Positions 1-12,520 of a stretch of DNA of 64,000 bases are shown here, piece by piece. The notes under the pieces were generated by a model. The model saw nothing but the letters and a program-made list of their open reading frames with translations, was not told the origin of the DNA and ran no database searches. The number at the start of each line of letters is the position of its first letter. Positions within the stretch are counted from its first letter, which is position 1. Origin of the DNA: Prostheceraeus crozeri (taxonomy: Eukaryota > Platyhelminthes > Polycladida > Euryleptidae); contig CAJQUW010013637.1 in the NCBI GenBank assembly GCA_907163375.1, positions 124,001 through 188,000 of the forward strand. The letters are read 5' to 3'. Position numbers and translations under genes: made by a program.

Positions 1-226
1 AAGCCCTACCTTGGTGTTAAGATGGGTTTGATAGTCACTAATTGTACAATCATGAAATAATACACATCATTTCTTATACATTAACATGAGACAGTTATCG
101 CACGCTCTGTTTTTTAAATAAGATATTTATATCATCATAAATATCGGTGTATGCAAAAGGATAGAAAGTACAGATTTGAAAGTAATGTGTCAAGACTGCC
201 TTCAAAGCTAACCCTGGTTTTATAAC

Positions 227-420
227 GTGTGCGAAGTTGGCAGAGCCATCCAGCGGAACCACTTTTTTTATTGCACCGTGATTCTATCCGAAACAACTTC
301 CACTTTATCAATTTCAGCCTCCTGATTACAAATCTGGGCTCAGATTCCACAAATTCGCAGTCGTGTTTGAGAAATTCAAGTTTGCAGATAAAAGTGGTTC
401 CGTTGTGAAGTTAGCGAAAC
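227..420. repeat. MITE-like repeat, copy 1
   Basis: A 190-bp unit that is repeated in diverged form at 564-750. The left edge (GTGCGAAGTTGGCAGAGC) is inversely related to the right edge (GTGAAGTTAGCGAAAC read on the other strand), so it has terminal inverted repeats. The interior shares the blocks ACTTTATCAATTTCAG and GAGAAATTCAA with copy 2. No ORF of interest. Family not recognised; the inverted ends suggest a small non-autonomous DNA transposon. Confidence 0.5.
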
Positions 421-563
421 AATCTTCTTAGTTTCGCTGATAGACACATCAAAGCAGTTTTATTTTGTCAATACCTGATCCATTTGTTACGCTGATCACA
501 AATATAAGCTTAATTTTTCACAACAATGCAGTAAAAAAACGGCAATATCGCAACATATTCATG

Positions 564-750
564 TACGTGTGTGAAGTTTGCAGAGCTAACCACCGGAACC
601 ATTTCTTATTAGTGTTATTCTATTCGAAACAACTTTTACTTTATCAATTTCAGGTTCCAGATCATGAATCTGGAATTAGATTCTATTAAAAGTTCACAGT
701 CGTTATTGAGAAATTCAATTTTAAAAGTGGCTCCGCTAGCTTCACACACG
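564..750. repeat. MITE-like repeat, copy 2
   Basis: Second, diverged copy of the 227-420 repeat in the same orientation. Its ends are clearer: GTGTGTGAAGTTTGCAGAGC on the left and GCTAGCTTCACACACG on the right, an inverted repeat of about 20 bp. Both copies lie next to the block TGGTTTTATAAC, so they may be parts of one larger duplicated element. Confidence 0.5.
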
Positions 751-2223
<1,473 letters not shown>

Positions 2224-2482
2224 CACTGTAAATCGCTGGATACGAAGATTTCATATAAATTGATGCCAAATTCACATGGTTTGAAACCATACGAGATTCT
2301 CGTATCTTTACAGAGATTTGGCATGTTTTTCAAACGAATATTGACATTCTTTCGTATGTTCATGTGCTTAGTATGTAACGATGCAAACAACTCCTTCTTT
2401 GATTTGCTGATTAAAAACAACATAACAGAAGTATTTTGGTATCCATCCTTCGTACGTCTTTAATAATGAGCGGTTTACAGTG
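2224..2482. mobile_element. CACTG-ended MITE (259 bp)
   Basis: Starts CACTGTAAATCGCT and ends AGCGGTTTACAGTG, an inverted repeat of 14 bp with one mismatch. The same ends flank a second element at 22988-23995, which shows a family. The first 30 bp (through GGATACGAAGATT) are also close to the other copy's right end (GGATACGAAAATT). Flanking CA on both sides may be a 2-bp target duplication. CACTG/CAGTG termini with short target duplications fit the CACTA/Mirage/Chapaev group; no transposase is encoded. The two 90-codon ORFs that overlap it on opposite strands are most likely chance. Confidence 0.7.
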
Positions 2483-3383
2483 CAGCTGCAGCTAAGTCAT
2501 GATTCGAAATGATCCAGTGATTAATAAGTAGCAGGCATACTACAGCAATCACTGTTTACACACCAAAACAGCATTTGAACCTGTAGATTAATTTAATAAG
2601 TTGTTCAATTGAAAAGAGACGGAATAAAAAGAAAGGCAAAAATATAAACAGAAATAAAAGAAGACAAAAATGCGCGATGTTTCTTGTTATAAAGCATCTC
2701 AAAGACGAAGTTGCGATTAGCTAAATGGTCCAAGCAATGTTCCATATAGTTTGCAAATCCGATAATGAAGAAATAAGTAATTATCGCAATGTGTCTGCTT
2801 AACCCTACACTTTGAGAACATTGTGTCGATATCGAATTATTGAATAGTACATGTATATCGAAGGGACAACACTGAACATCTATTTATGGATGTCTATGTT
2901 GATTTATGCATAAAGATGTTCAGTGTTGATCTGTGGTGCTCTTTCATTTCCATGGAATCAGAAATGTGAGTTCAAAGAACATTAAGCATTTAGCAATCAT
3001 TATACGCCGTACTAATGGAAAATAAATATTATGTTTATAAGACTGGAACCAACAGTAAGAATCATAAGTTCATAAGCTGAAATTGACAACAACATCATTT
3101 GTGTATGATTTAGCATGTGGCCTATTTATGTGGCCTATTTAGGATCCACAAACTACAGTGCCGGCACTAGTACTTGCTTTTCTATGAAGCACGCAGGGCG
3201 GAAACATGAAACTCACATCGTAGAGGCATTGTTAATAAATGACAGAATGATAAACATTGTAATAAATAAAACTAATAATGAATAAAGACTGTTAAATAAG
3301 CAACTAATAATTTTTCTCTGTTGGTGCCAATTTGTGAATAATTTTGAATAATGAAAATTCATAAAATTCTTTTATTTATTTAA
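2483..3383. other. Intergenic or intronic DNA with one hairpin
   Basis: AT-rich. Apart from the hairpin at 2867-2928 I recognise nothing. If the exon proposed at 3384 is real, the distal part of this stretch is its upstream intron. Confidence 0.45.
2867..2928. other. 62-nt hairpin, miRNA-precursor-like geometry
   Basis: CAACACTGAACATC (2867-2880) is perfectly complementary to GATGTTCAGTGTTG (2915-2928). After a 2-nt bulge a further 6 bp pair, giving a stem of about 20 bp and a loop of about 20 nt. That size fits a short pre-miRNA, but also a tiny palindromic MITE. The seed-like strand does not match a miRNA I can name. Expression cannot be judged from sequence. Confidence 0.35.
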
Positions 3384-3530
3384 GATAATCCAGATCCAGA
3401 CAGCCTCCTGCCTCAAGCATCACCTGACATCTCCAAGAGTGTAACCATCGGACATCGGCCAGCATCGAAGACTTCTCAAAGATCAAAAGTTGTAGCTCAT
3501 CTTACGGACTTTTCATGGCTGAGGGTGTAG
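3384..3530 (+). CDS. Possible C-terminal exon of an unknown gene (partial)
   Basis: After a pyrimidine-rich run ending TTTATTTATTTAAG, which reads as a 3' splice site, an open frame of about 48 codons begins DNPDPDSLLPQASP and ends HLTDFSWLRV followed by TAG at about 3528-3530. The segment is clearly richer in GC than the DNA around it and uses ordinary codons. A candidate polyadenylation signal AATAAA lies near 3966, which would leave a 3' UTR of roughly 440 bases. No start codon is in frame close by, so this would be the last exon of a gene whose other exons lie upstream or outside the window. The peptide is Ser/Pro-rich and basic and resembles a cytoplasmic tail; I do not recognise the family. 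A chance open stretch is a real alternative. Confidence 0.4.
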   Translation, partial: DNPDPDSLLPQASPDISKSVTIGHRPASKTSQRSKVVAHLTDFSWLRV

Positions 3531-4644
3531 CAATCAAATGGATGCGCCTCGGCTTATGCTTACAGAAAATATCGTATTTATATTTCAACAATTTCGTGAC
3601 TTTTACTTGACTTTTTTGATTTTTTCTTAATTTTCAATATTTTTTCGTTTTTTGATTTTACTTATTTATTTATTTCTCATGTCCTCTTCCTCATGCATCC
3701 CTTCTGTTTTCATTTTAGCACTTCCCATAATTTTCACTGTCAGTCATGTTATCTTATCAACTTGCCTGTTGATTTCAATTAAAACAATTTTGTCGATTTC
3801 TACGTAGTGATGATTGTACAGATAGCGTGTTGGATCTCTATGATGGGTGGCGCATGATATCGCCGCAACATTGTCAGATCAATTTTGTCATGAGATGTAT
3901 TTGCAATTCTTGTCACTCTCCAGTTCCGTTGTATTATCTCTCAAGAACGGACGAAGCGCCGGCAAAATAAAAAGAATTTTATGAACTAATGATTAGTAAA
4001 TGATAATAGTGATAAATGATAAATCAAACGCTAGGTATTAAAGCTGAATCTCACTTCTGAAAAGTGGGTGAATAATTTTTTTTGATCGTTGTTAATGTTT
4101 TCATTTTATTGTTAATCGCCGCTTTCACCGCCATCATCTTATGAACTTATGATTTCTATTCAAAAGGAAATTTTTTTGATATATTTTTCACAATTGCGAT
4201 CAAAATTTTGTCGAAGTTTTCAACCTATGTCGACGAAATTAGTACGCGTTAAGAAATGCGCTTTCAACACCGCTGATAAATGTAAACATCAGTTTTCTTA
4301 TCACATTGAACTGACAGATATCATGTCTCAGTTATCTGCTAAATCTGCACCTGGTTCTTATTTATGTACCCATTCATGTCATCATGTCGAACGAATACAA
4401 ACACATCCGCTTTCGACCTTGTGCTGAATGAATTATTTAAGGAACATTTCTACGAACAGTTCTTCAGTGGGTGATGTCACAGGCAAGTTCATCCAACCCG
4501 TGCGTCGATCATGGTCATCCAATAAAAGTTATCAGGAATCCCTCGACTTCCCCTCATGTCTCCTAGGCGATGGGAAAGAATTCTCCGATCTCTATGCCTC
4601 TTCGACTGTATGTAGGGTCAGACTCGTGCTGTTCGTCGATTTGA
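3531..4644. other. Putative 3' UTR, then upstream region of the GT31 gene
   Basis: The first part would be the 3' UTR of the exon at 3384-3530, ending at AATAAA near 3966. From 4149 to 4703 one frame is open except for a single TGA at 4425, directly followed by ATG at 4428, and it overlaps the GT31 start by 59 bases in another frame. Those ORFs could be upstream ORFs of the GT31 mRNA. No TATA box that I would call stands out. Confidence 0.4.
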
Positions 4645-6237
4645 ATGGCTGTTCATCTCTGCATGACTTCGAGCAAGCGAAGCAGGTCTCGTGTACTCGG
4701 TAATATCCGTGCAATCATCCGGTGCCCTTTCAATCTACTCAGTCGCATATGTTGCTCACCCATTATTATGCTAAAACTTTTCTGTTTCATCTTATTTTTT
4801 TCTCTTCTCCTTTTAACTATCACATCGTTTGTCCTGGCTGTTTACACGGCGGTTCGGAGTTCCCAATATCCCTATGATTATCAATCAAGCGATCCCGACA
4901 ATGGGGAATACGAGTCGATGTCGGAATCTCGCATAAACGTCAGACCGCAGTTCAGGCGTCATGTGGTAAGTCCGCTGTTCTCACACAGGAGAGACTCACT
5001 CATCTTCAACCTCGAAGAACTGGAAGAATCGCAAGGAAAGTCAGCGGACTCAAAGCCATATGGTGATACTGAAGATTCAGGAATTGAATCACACAGCATT
5101 GGCGGGGAAGATGGGAATCCTGCGATTAGCAAGAAACATCAACGTTCTGCTTTCTCTGACCTCATTAACCAACCGACTTCTGTGAACGGCATAAATGTTA
5201 CCAGGACAACAACTGTGACTTTCACCACACTGACGACCACAACGCCTCCGATCATCTCTTCAACTGGACAGAAGTGGTGGGAACATCAACTTGAAGCGAT
5301 GTTGCCGAACTTTACAACTGAAGTTGAGAAAAGTAAATCACATTGTAAACGGAGATCTGGCGTCAGCAGTAATATTTTGCAGCATCTGCAATTTACAGAC
5401 TTGACTGCACCGGGATCCATCTGTGCTTTAAGGCCGCTGTTTCTTCTCATCATAATACACTCAAAAGCTTCACATTTTGAAAGGCGGCAGCTAATCCGGT
5501 CAACTTTCGGTTCTATGGATAATCTTCATGGTAGAAAGATGAGATTGTTATTCGGACTAGGTGAGGTCTACAATGCTCGCTCCTCATTTCAAGCAAAACT
5601 GAGGACAGAAGCTGCGCGATATGGCGATATCATTCAAGGAAACTTTCAAGAACACAATCGAAATCTTACGCACAATTTCTTTGTTTTGCTCAAGTGGATT
5701 GGAAAATATTGTCCACATGCTACCTACATTGCTAAATTAGATGATGACACATTCTTGGACATCGGTCATTTGTTGGACTTCCTTGAGTATATGCCTCGAA
5801 AGAGGTATGTTTATTGTGCCATCGCAAGGAACCGGTCTCCAGTTCGATATTCGTGGAGCAAGTGGTATGTATCTCGGAACGATTATCCGCTCAGAAAATT
5901 TCCAAAGTACTGTTTAGGCGTAGGTTTCGTAATCAGCGGTGACATGGCTCCCAGGATTCTTGGCTGTGCAATGGCTACCAAATTAATTCCTGTGGACGAC
6001 GTTTTTTACACTGGACAAGTAATGCGCCATTTGCAACAAGAACTTTCATCGTTTTGGGAAGGTCACACGTACTCTTGGCTCACTCCGCGCCTACTGAAGG
6101 CCAGTGATAGGAAGAATTTCATCTTTCTAGCTTCAAAGCAAAGCGTTGTGATGCCAATGATGTGGAAGAAGTTGTGGAAAGAGGTATTAATTGAATCTTT
6201 GAATTCTTGGTCTATAAATTTGCCACTTGTTAATTAA
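4645..6237 (+). CDS. Beta-1,3-glycosyltransferase, family GT31 (galactosyl-/GlcNAc-transferase type)
   Basis: A 530-residue uninterrupted ORF with the layout of a Golgi type II membrane enzyme: short basic cytosolic part, one hydrophobic anchor at about 43-69, a long Ser/Thr-rich stem with a Thr-rich patch near 186-200, then the catalytic domain from about 262. Family GT31 (Pfam Galactosyl_T) marks are visible: FLLIIIHSKASHFERRQLIR (266-285), RLLFGLG (300-306), YGDIIQGNF (326-334), the metal-binding DDD at 366-368 in AKLDDDTF, SKWYVS (405-410) and YCLGVGFVISGD (422-433). The usual EDV near the C-terminus is DDV here (451-453). NVT, NFT and NLT are potential N-glycosylation sites. It would transfer Gal or GlcNAc in beta-1,3 linkage to glycans in the Golgi lumen; the exact donor and acceptor cannot be read from sequence. 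Met42 (4768), directly before the anchor, is an alternative start. No intron is needed. Ends with TAA at 6235. Confidence 0.93.
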   Translation: MAVHLCMTSSKRSRSRVLGNIRAIIRCPFNLLSRICCSPIIMLKLFCFILFFSLLLLTITSFVLAVYTAVRSSQYPYDYQSSDPDNGEYESMSESRINVRPQFRRHVVSPLFSHRRDSLIFNLEELEESQGKSADSKPYGDTEDSGIESHSIGGEDGNPAISKKHQRSAFSDLINQPTSVNGINVTRTTTVTFTTLTTTTPPIISSTGQKWWEHQLEAMLPNFTTEVEKSKSHCKRRSGVSSNILQHLQFTDLTAPGSICALRPLFLLIIIHSKASHFERRQLIRSTFGSMDNLHGRKMRLLFGLGEVYNARSSFQAKLRTEAARYGDIIQGNFQEHNRNLTHNFFVLLKWIGKYCPHATYIAKLDDDTFLDIGHLLDFLEYMPRKRYVYCAIARNRSPVRYSWSKWYVSRNDYPLRKFPKYCLGVGFVISGDMAPRILGCAMATKLIPVDDVFYTGQVMRHLQQELSSFWEGHTYSWLTPRLLKASDRKNFIFLASKQSVVMPMMWKKLWKEVLIESLNSWSINLPLVN

Positions 6238-8074
6238 ACATGTGGTTCCCAACCTTTACGCTGCCATAATCACAAGGTCACAAACAATCCACGCAACTAG
6301 AAATTACATATACTACATTAGATACCTAACTACGAGTTCACTGTAATGTACAGATCTGGTAGCCCCGGAGGGGAAGAGGCTGGGAACAAATACCGGTACA
6401 ACATATAATGAGAACACAAAAGCTATTTTTGATACAAACATTTTTTTAATATCAAATGCAAATACCTTCGCTTCTTGATAGCAAAATTACTGAAGCTAAT
6501 ACAAATATAGAAAAGCGCATTCCTCTCCGGGAGAATTTGCATGCATACAAAAAATTTGCACCAGTAGGGAATTGCTAAAAAAATCTATCTGGAAACCTTT
6601 TATTAGAAGCAATATTCTGTCGTCAACTAAACTGTTTACCTGAGGGTTTGATCGATGATGTCAGCCGTCAAAATTTCGTGGATTAAAGCAATTTGTTGGC
6701 GGGTTGAGATTTTTCAAGTAAAGTTTGCGAAATTTAGTCACCAACCATACAAAGCATGTAGGTAGGTCTACAACTAGCCTATTATTAGTTTCGTACTTAA
6801 TGTCTAAATATGTCAATCAATTTATAGAAATCTGATATTCTGATAGTCTTATGATTCAAGATGTTGATTTTGGGCTAGAAGTTTCCAATCTGCTTGAAAT
6901 TATGAAAATATCAAAAATAATATTATTCTGCTACCTGATAGAAATATTAATCGACTCGATTTTATATACAGGTAAAAATAAGTCTCAAAAATGGAGAACG
7001 ATTCTTCATTCACCAGTTGTTATTGTATTAATGTTTGATTTAATCACAACACGAAATTTTTAATTGTTGCTTATTACTTTATACTTGAGCATGTTGTCAA
7101 TGTCTTATGAACTTTGATTTTTTGACTGAACGTCCATTACAGTTTAGAATATACTTTAACACTAATATTGAAGACTTCACAAAATCAGTGCAATCGACAT
7201 TCTAGCATGCGAACGTGTATTGTATACTCAGGCTCATTGCTGTACCATTATGTCAATGATTTCAAAACGATTGTCATCTGAATTTATGCATAATAGTGGT
7301 GAATGTCGCGATTCTGCATGTGGACAATTTGTACGGAGCATCTTCATTGTCAAATTCTATAATCGGTGCTTCAATTCTTTCCTCCCCCACATTTCTGTTG
7401 TTGATATCCAGAAATGTCGCATCGTCAACGATCTTCTATTGCTCCTACGGGCAGTCTCCCTACCATCGCAAAAGCATTGAGTGTGTAAAACTCCTCTTAT
7501 CTGACTTGTAGAACATTCACAGCCTGGGAATTAGACAACTGCTCGTCATTTGTCTGTAGACAACAATCACACGAAGTTCATGATCACAACTGTACCTTGT
7601 AATCTAACTGAGTATCCAAGGGACCAATCCTTCATCCCAGGGTTCAAGTAAGACTTCTCAGTCGTGTTGTAGTGTCACTCAGTGACAGATCAAGTCTATT
7701 CTAAACCGAATGTGACTAACTTTGGCGAAATTTGAAGATTTTGGAAAACTTGAAAATATTGTTGGGTGGGGGGGGCGGAAGAATAGAAGTACCCGATAAT
7801 TTACAATTAATTCAAATGATAGTATTACATTTAATTGATGCTTTCAAAAAATTACAACCAGACAATCGAATAATTTGCAATGACAGTCAAGTCGGATAAG
7901 CATCTCACGCTCAGTGATTTTTTGAGATACTTCTAAATGTAGTTTATTGCGATCTGATAAATCTGTTTTTAGTACTCTAGAGCATTTGTCGGCTTTTCTT
8001 GTGCACAGCATGCACGCATATAATATGCATCCTTTTCTTACAAAGCACAGTACTTTTTGTAATAACTCTATAAT
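6238..8074. other. Downstream of the GT31 gene, nothing recognised
   Basis: Intergenic sequence. A GC-richer patch with a G-run lies near 7764-7777. I see no convincing exon, RNA gene or repeat. Confidence 0.5.
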
Positions 8075-8275
8075 CAGGGCTGGGACCGTTTAATTTTTTG
8101 GAACCGGTTAACCGATTATATTTTTAACCGGCTAAAATCTGTTAAATGAGGATTGCCAGTATTCATTTAGTTGTCAAGGTTCATCGACAATTTTCATTCA
8201 CAGTTACCGACAATATTTCAATACACAAGATAGATCTAATCAAGCGTCGTAACCAGTTAGCAGATCCCAGCCATG
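8075..8275. mobile_element. hAT-type MITE (201 bp)
   Basis: Begins CAGGGCTGGGA and ends TCCCAGCCATG, an 11-bp terminal inverted repeat with one mismatch. It is flanked by TCTATAAT (8067-8074) and TCTGTAAT (8276-8283), an 8-bp target duplication with one difference that also fits the hAT preference for TCTA-like sites. The subterminal AACCGGTTAACCG motif is common in hAT MITEs. No coding capacity. Confidence 0.85.
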
Positions 8276-9574
8276 TCTGTAATCCTTTCTTTGTGTTCTA
8301 CATGTATTACCTAGAGGCGCATGATTTTACTTCAATCAGTGATTATCTTTAAAACCATCATGCGCATGACCTCAGATAAAACAAAATTTGTTAATATTTG
8401 CATCCAATTAAGGATATCTACGCGCAATTAAGGTTATAGGTCTCTTCTAGCTCGTTCTCTACAAGACACTGCAATTTCCCTAAAGCAGCATAATACTGGC
8501 AAGTATTCATGAAGCAACTTGTGATGAGCCTCAGCTGATTTATAACTGATTAGACGATTTGATTTAATAATTCATTTTCACTTTTGTTAAGCACAATATT
8601 CCGCAACTATCACTGCATCGACAGCTGCAATCTGACAGAGGAGATTGAACCTGTCAAAAAAGTCGTAGTTTTTTTGCTTTACCGAAATTTCATTGAAATT
8701 AATTAATTATCTGTGAGCTGAGAAAATAGAAAAATTATTTTGTATATTTGCCAGCATGACTAAATACTGAGAATATTTTGCATTTTATGTATCAACCGAA
8801 TGGAACTTTCAAGAAAACATGAACAATGAACGAACTAACGAATAGAATGTAAAAGTACATGGACAATTAACAAAATTTGCGGCTTCAATAAATGAATTCT
8901 ACACTATTCGAATGCAACGCACAAAATATATCTATGTCTCCATATCTGAAATTTCATTTTATCCTCTATGAGTTAAACTTTGCGATATCGCATTATATCT
9001 TTCCTGCAATCCGACACAGACAAGAGGAACCATTTTTCCGACACTGAATATCAATTAGATTGGAGGAAGCGTCGAGCATTAAGAAAAAATTATCCAAAAC
9101 CTGTCCATGTTAGATCCTTTTTCATCGAGCATCCGGCTCGCCATCATATTTCCTTACTTCAACACACTAATGAACCGAACAAACAAGTGCTTAGACATCG
9201 AGCTTGATGTATTTTGAACTAGATTTTGTAATCTATTCTCCAATCATCGATAAATTTGATTAAGGAGCTCTGGTTTTGGATAAACAGATGTCTGCCGTAT
9301 GTAAAGTGCACACGCGAACAGACATACAACTTGTGAACCAATAGAATTTGGAACAAAATGTCCAACTCCTTCAGCTTCCGCAAACTATGATATGACTCAG
9401 GAAGTTTGCAATCCGATCGAGTGGAAGAAATGATTGATCGAAGGCAAATTTACATTCAAAATTTATAGATGATGAGGTAGTTCAAATTTGCTAAATTAGT
9501 CTAAAAATAGCCAAATGACTAAGTGACTGAAAATCTTGTGCTCATGGCTACCTGCTGTTAATGAATGCAGTTAT
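8276..9574. other. Intergenic, with a short inverted match to 9990-10030
   Basis: AT-rich. A block near 9113-9140 (ATCCTTTTTCATCGAGCATC) recurs in inverted orientation near 9998-10030, with weaker similarity on either side. This may be the worn remains of a long inverted-repeat element around the MITE at 9575. No gene seen. Confidence 0.4.
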
Positions 9575-9790
9575 TGAACATTACGTCTTCCGATGAAAGT
9601 CATTTTGCCTGGAAATTACCGGGAAAATAGAAAATGATGTCATAGGACGCTAACATCGAGCTCAGAAGGCGCAGGACGCCGAAGGCCCGCCGCGGTTTTT
9701 AGAATAAAAAATACTTTACATATCGAGACCGAAAAATGCTCTGTTTTCCCAGGAGTTTCCAGTCAAAATGACTTCCATCGGAAACGTTCA
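9575..9790. mobile_element. MITE with ~55-bp terminal inverted repeats
   Basis: TGAACATT at the left and AACGTTCA at the right open inverted repeats that continue for about 55 bp. Shared blocks include TCCGATG, AAGTCATTTTG, CTGGAAA and GGGAAAA. About 216 bp overall, with a GC-rich centre (CGCCGAAGGCCCGCCGCGG). Target duplication not clear, so the superfamily is not assigned. Confidence 0.65.
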
Positions 9791-11290
9791 GTATCCCGGA
9801 GTTGGTCAATTAAGTATTGAATATCAGGCTACAAATTTATGTTAGATGATAATTTACAAACCAAAGGTACATGCATATTGTTACACAATCATCAAAATCG
9901 CAAGTACTCTTTGAAATTGCAAACAACATCCTGATGAAGTTTATCAAAATTTATAGATATTGCACTGTTCTATTTTTGACTTTCATCAAAATTCATGGGG
10001 CGCTGGATGCTCGATGAAAAAGGATTTAATCGTGACAGATTTTTTATCACTGGTTTCTAAATACTAGATGCAAGATCTTAGTTACTGGCAGTTCCTCATA
10101 AACATGTCGGAATTCATCACAAAAATCATGCCACGATTTCATGGTTGAGCTCATAGAAAATATTAATGAAAATGGAAAATCATGTTCTCTGCGGTGCATT
10201 CGAGCAGTTTGAAATTCACTCATTTAAGCCGTTCATTTGCTCATCGTCCATGTGTTTCTCTTTCCGGTTCAAGTCTGCAAATGACCAAAAGATTAATCAA
10301 TAAAAAGCAACATGCGGATTTACTCATTAACACTGATTTCTGTTTTCATCATCAAACTTTGATTTCCCTTTTCTGCAATACTTGCAAGTAAACATCTCCA
10401 TACTAAATCCACGGAATTTGACGGAATATCGCAAAACAATTTTAAAAAATGCTCCAGGCACTTGCCGGATAATGTTGCTTGTATTTTCGTCGCTTGTGAA
10501 TGAAATATTGACAGTGTAGGCGATTAACTTGACTGAAATATGCACTTATCATTTTACCGGACATGATTAGACTAACAAACACTTACTGAAAAAGACATTT
10601 TCACCGACTGCACTGATAATTGAAAAAATTTCAACTCTAATAACCCCTCTTGGAGACAAACAACTTCATATCAAGGCGACTACTATCATATGTGAATATT
10701 CTGTGTTTCCATTGAAGCAATGACAGAAATATATTCCGGTTTCGCATTTTAATTTTTAATCTGTGGTGTCTTGTGTTTTTGAATTTATTTGTGATTATTA
10801 CGAACACAGGTGCATAACCTGCTGTGGACATGAAACTATAAATTAACTTGCACCGTGGCTGACGCATATTCCAGTGACCGGTTTTTGTATTGAAGTTCAA
10901 AATGCTCATTAATGCGACGTTTGTTAATCCATTTTCTGTGATTCCTTGATCGTTCAACATCTATGTATACCGTGAATCGTTTGAGGGCATAAATATTTTT
11001 TATCTCCAATGAAATGTCATTGAAGCACTGTAAAATTTTTATGCAGTTTTTGTTTAGATAAAATTTTAGTATTTATTTTGCAATATATGAATATATTATT
11101 GTTAACGAAAACTTGTTCTGATCACATATACTAGCTTGGAGGAGTGTTGCTAGCGAACTGCGTGCATCCGCATATCGGCGTGGAAAGTGTGGTGGGGTAC
11201 AGAGAAATGCAAACTAGAGATCTGCGATCGTGTTTTGCATCGAGTTCGTGCTTTTGAAATTAATATTGTGCATATTTCATGCTGAAGATT
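9791..11290. other. Intergenic, nothing recognised
   Basis: AT-rich with several ORFs of 60-107 codons in different frames, none resembling a family I know. No structural RNA or repeat seen apart from the inverted block near 9998-10030. Confidence 0.45.
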
Positions 11291-11294
11291 ATCC

Positions 11295-11890
11295 GCTGCA
11301 CACACAGAGTAAGCACATAGAAGTATAAAGTGAAAATTTTGGTATCAAAATATTTAGTTTTTTGCGGAGATTACGTTCCTGCTGTCTAAAAAATATTTAG
11401 GAAGCTGAATTCTTGCAAATTATTCGTGTATACTTCGTGTATTATTCATGTACATTATTCCTTAAATACTAGCGACTTGAAACCTCTACGGTATATAAGT
11501 AGTATTGGATATCAAAGGGACAACATTTACTAACAGGTGTCTTTAATTAAGCGGACATTGGGCTGATTATCAAGGAAATTCCAAGAGCCGCATTTTACGG
11601 GAAGTCTTCATAGAAAAGTTTAGAATCCTGTTGTGCTTCTTGGTAGAAATTTCAAGTTTTTAATTCAATTTTCATCGGCATGATATAATATATATATAAT
11701 ATTCACTGAATTAGTGTTTCATTTCTTGAATCTGAATATTAATCTGACCCATTTACATCTTTTAAAGTTCACTATCTTTGATTATATCAGTTTGCTCTTT
11801 CAGTGGCAATTAGATCACGCCTAGTTTGAACTTCGAGCTAGTGTTTCGTCGAGAGAGCGTCATGTCGTGTTAAGGACAAATTTCCGACGA
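11295..11890 (+). repeat. Family-R dispersed repeat, copy A
   Basis: One of four related copies in this window (others 18100-18620, 26085-26479 plus 43441-44500, and 58740-59460). Shared blocks, in order: TTTAGTTTTTTGCGGAGATT, GAAACCTCTA near a TAAGTAGTAT, CAATTTTCATCGGCATGAT, TTTCATTTCTTGAATCTGAA, CCATTTACATCTTTTAAAG and CTCTTTCAGTGGCA. Here the site CATCGGCATG near 11675 is uninterrupted, which makes it an empty-site relative of the giant palindrome's insertion point. The copy ends close to the hAT element at 11899. Family unknown; no ORF. Confidence 0.75.
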
Positions 11891-12339
11891 CTGCAAACCA
11901 GGGTTGGATGGTTTTCTCAGGGTTGGAAGAACAAATAGTAAAAACTATAAAAATGGGAAAACTGGTCAAATTTCGTCAAAACTATTAATTGTGATTTTAT
12001 GACAACTATAGAATAAAATGTAGCAGATATACGAGCATAACTGTATGCTGTGTATTTGTAAAACGGGCACAATCTTTAGACTATTGGATGTAGAATCTGG
12101 AATCTAAAGATTGTTCTCGTATCTAAGCTCAGAGATGTAACCGGTCGCCGGTGTCGGTCGACGTTCCGGGCCGGTTCGGTATGGAAAATCGTACCGGCAA
12201 TATCGGTGTAATTCCGTTCCCGTCTTATTTGAGAAATTGAACTTGTCGTATAAAATCCTTGACTTAGAAACAGTCGTTTTTATTAAGGTACAGTTAGGTA
12301 TGCGGATTATTGAATTAAAATCGTTACTAGCATTCGAGT

Positions 12340-12520
12340 CTTTTTTTTTACGGATTTTACGTCACTTTTTACCCCTACTGGGGCCTTGGACGGTGCTGAC
12401 TGAAGTCAGACTTTATTTGGAGCGTTGTGGTGCTTTGTAGTCCGGATGCCCTTCCTGCCGACTTCCAGTGACACTCTCCGGGTTTGACCTCTGGACCATG
12501 AGATCACTAGTCCAAGTACG
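12340..12520 (-). repeat. RTE/SINE-like 3' tail fragment
   Basis: On the minus strand this reads GGCAGGAAGGGCATCCGG followed by short GC-rich sequence. That block is a recurring feature of RTE-clade LINE 3' ends and of SINEs that borrow them in many invertebrates. Only the tail is present here, inside the inner hAT element. Assignment rests on this one block. Confidence 0.4.
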
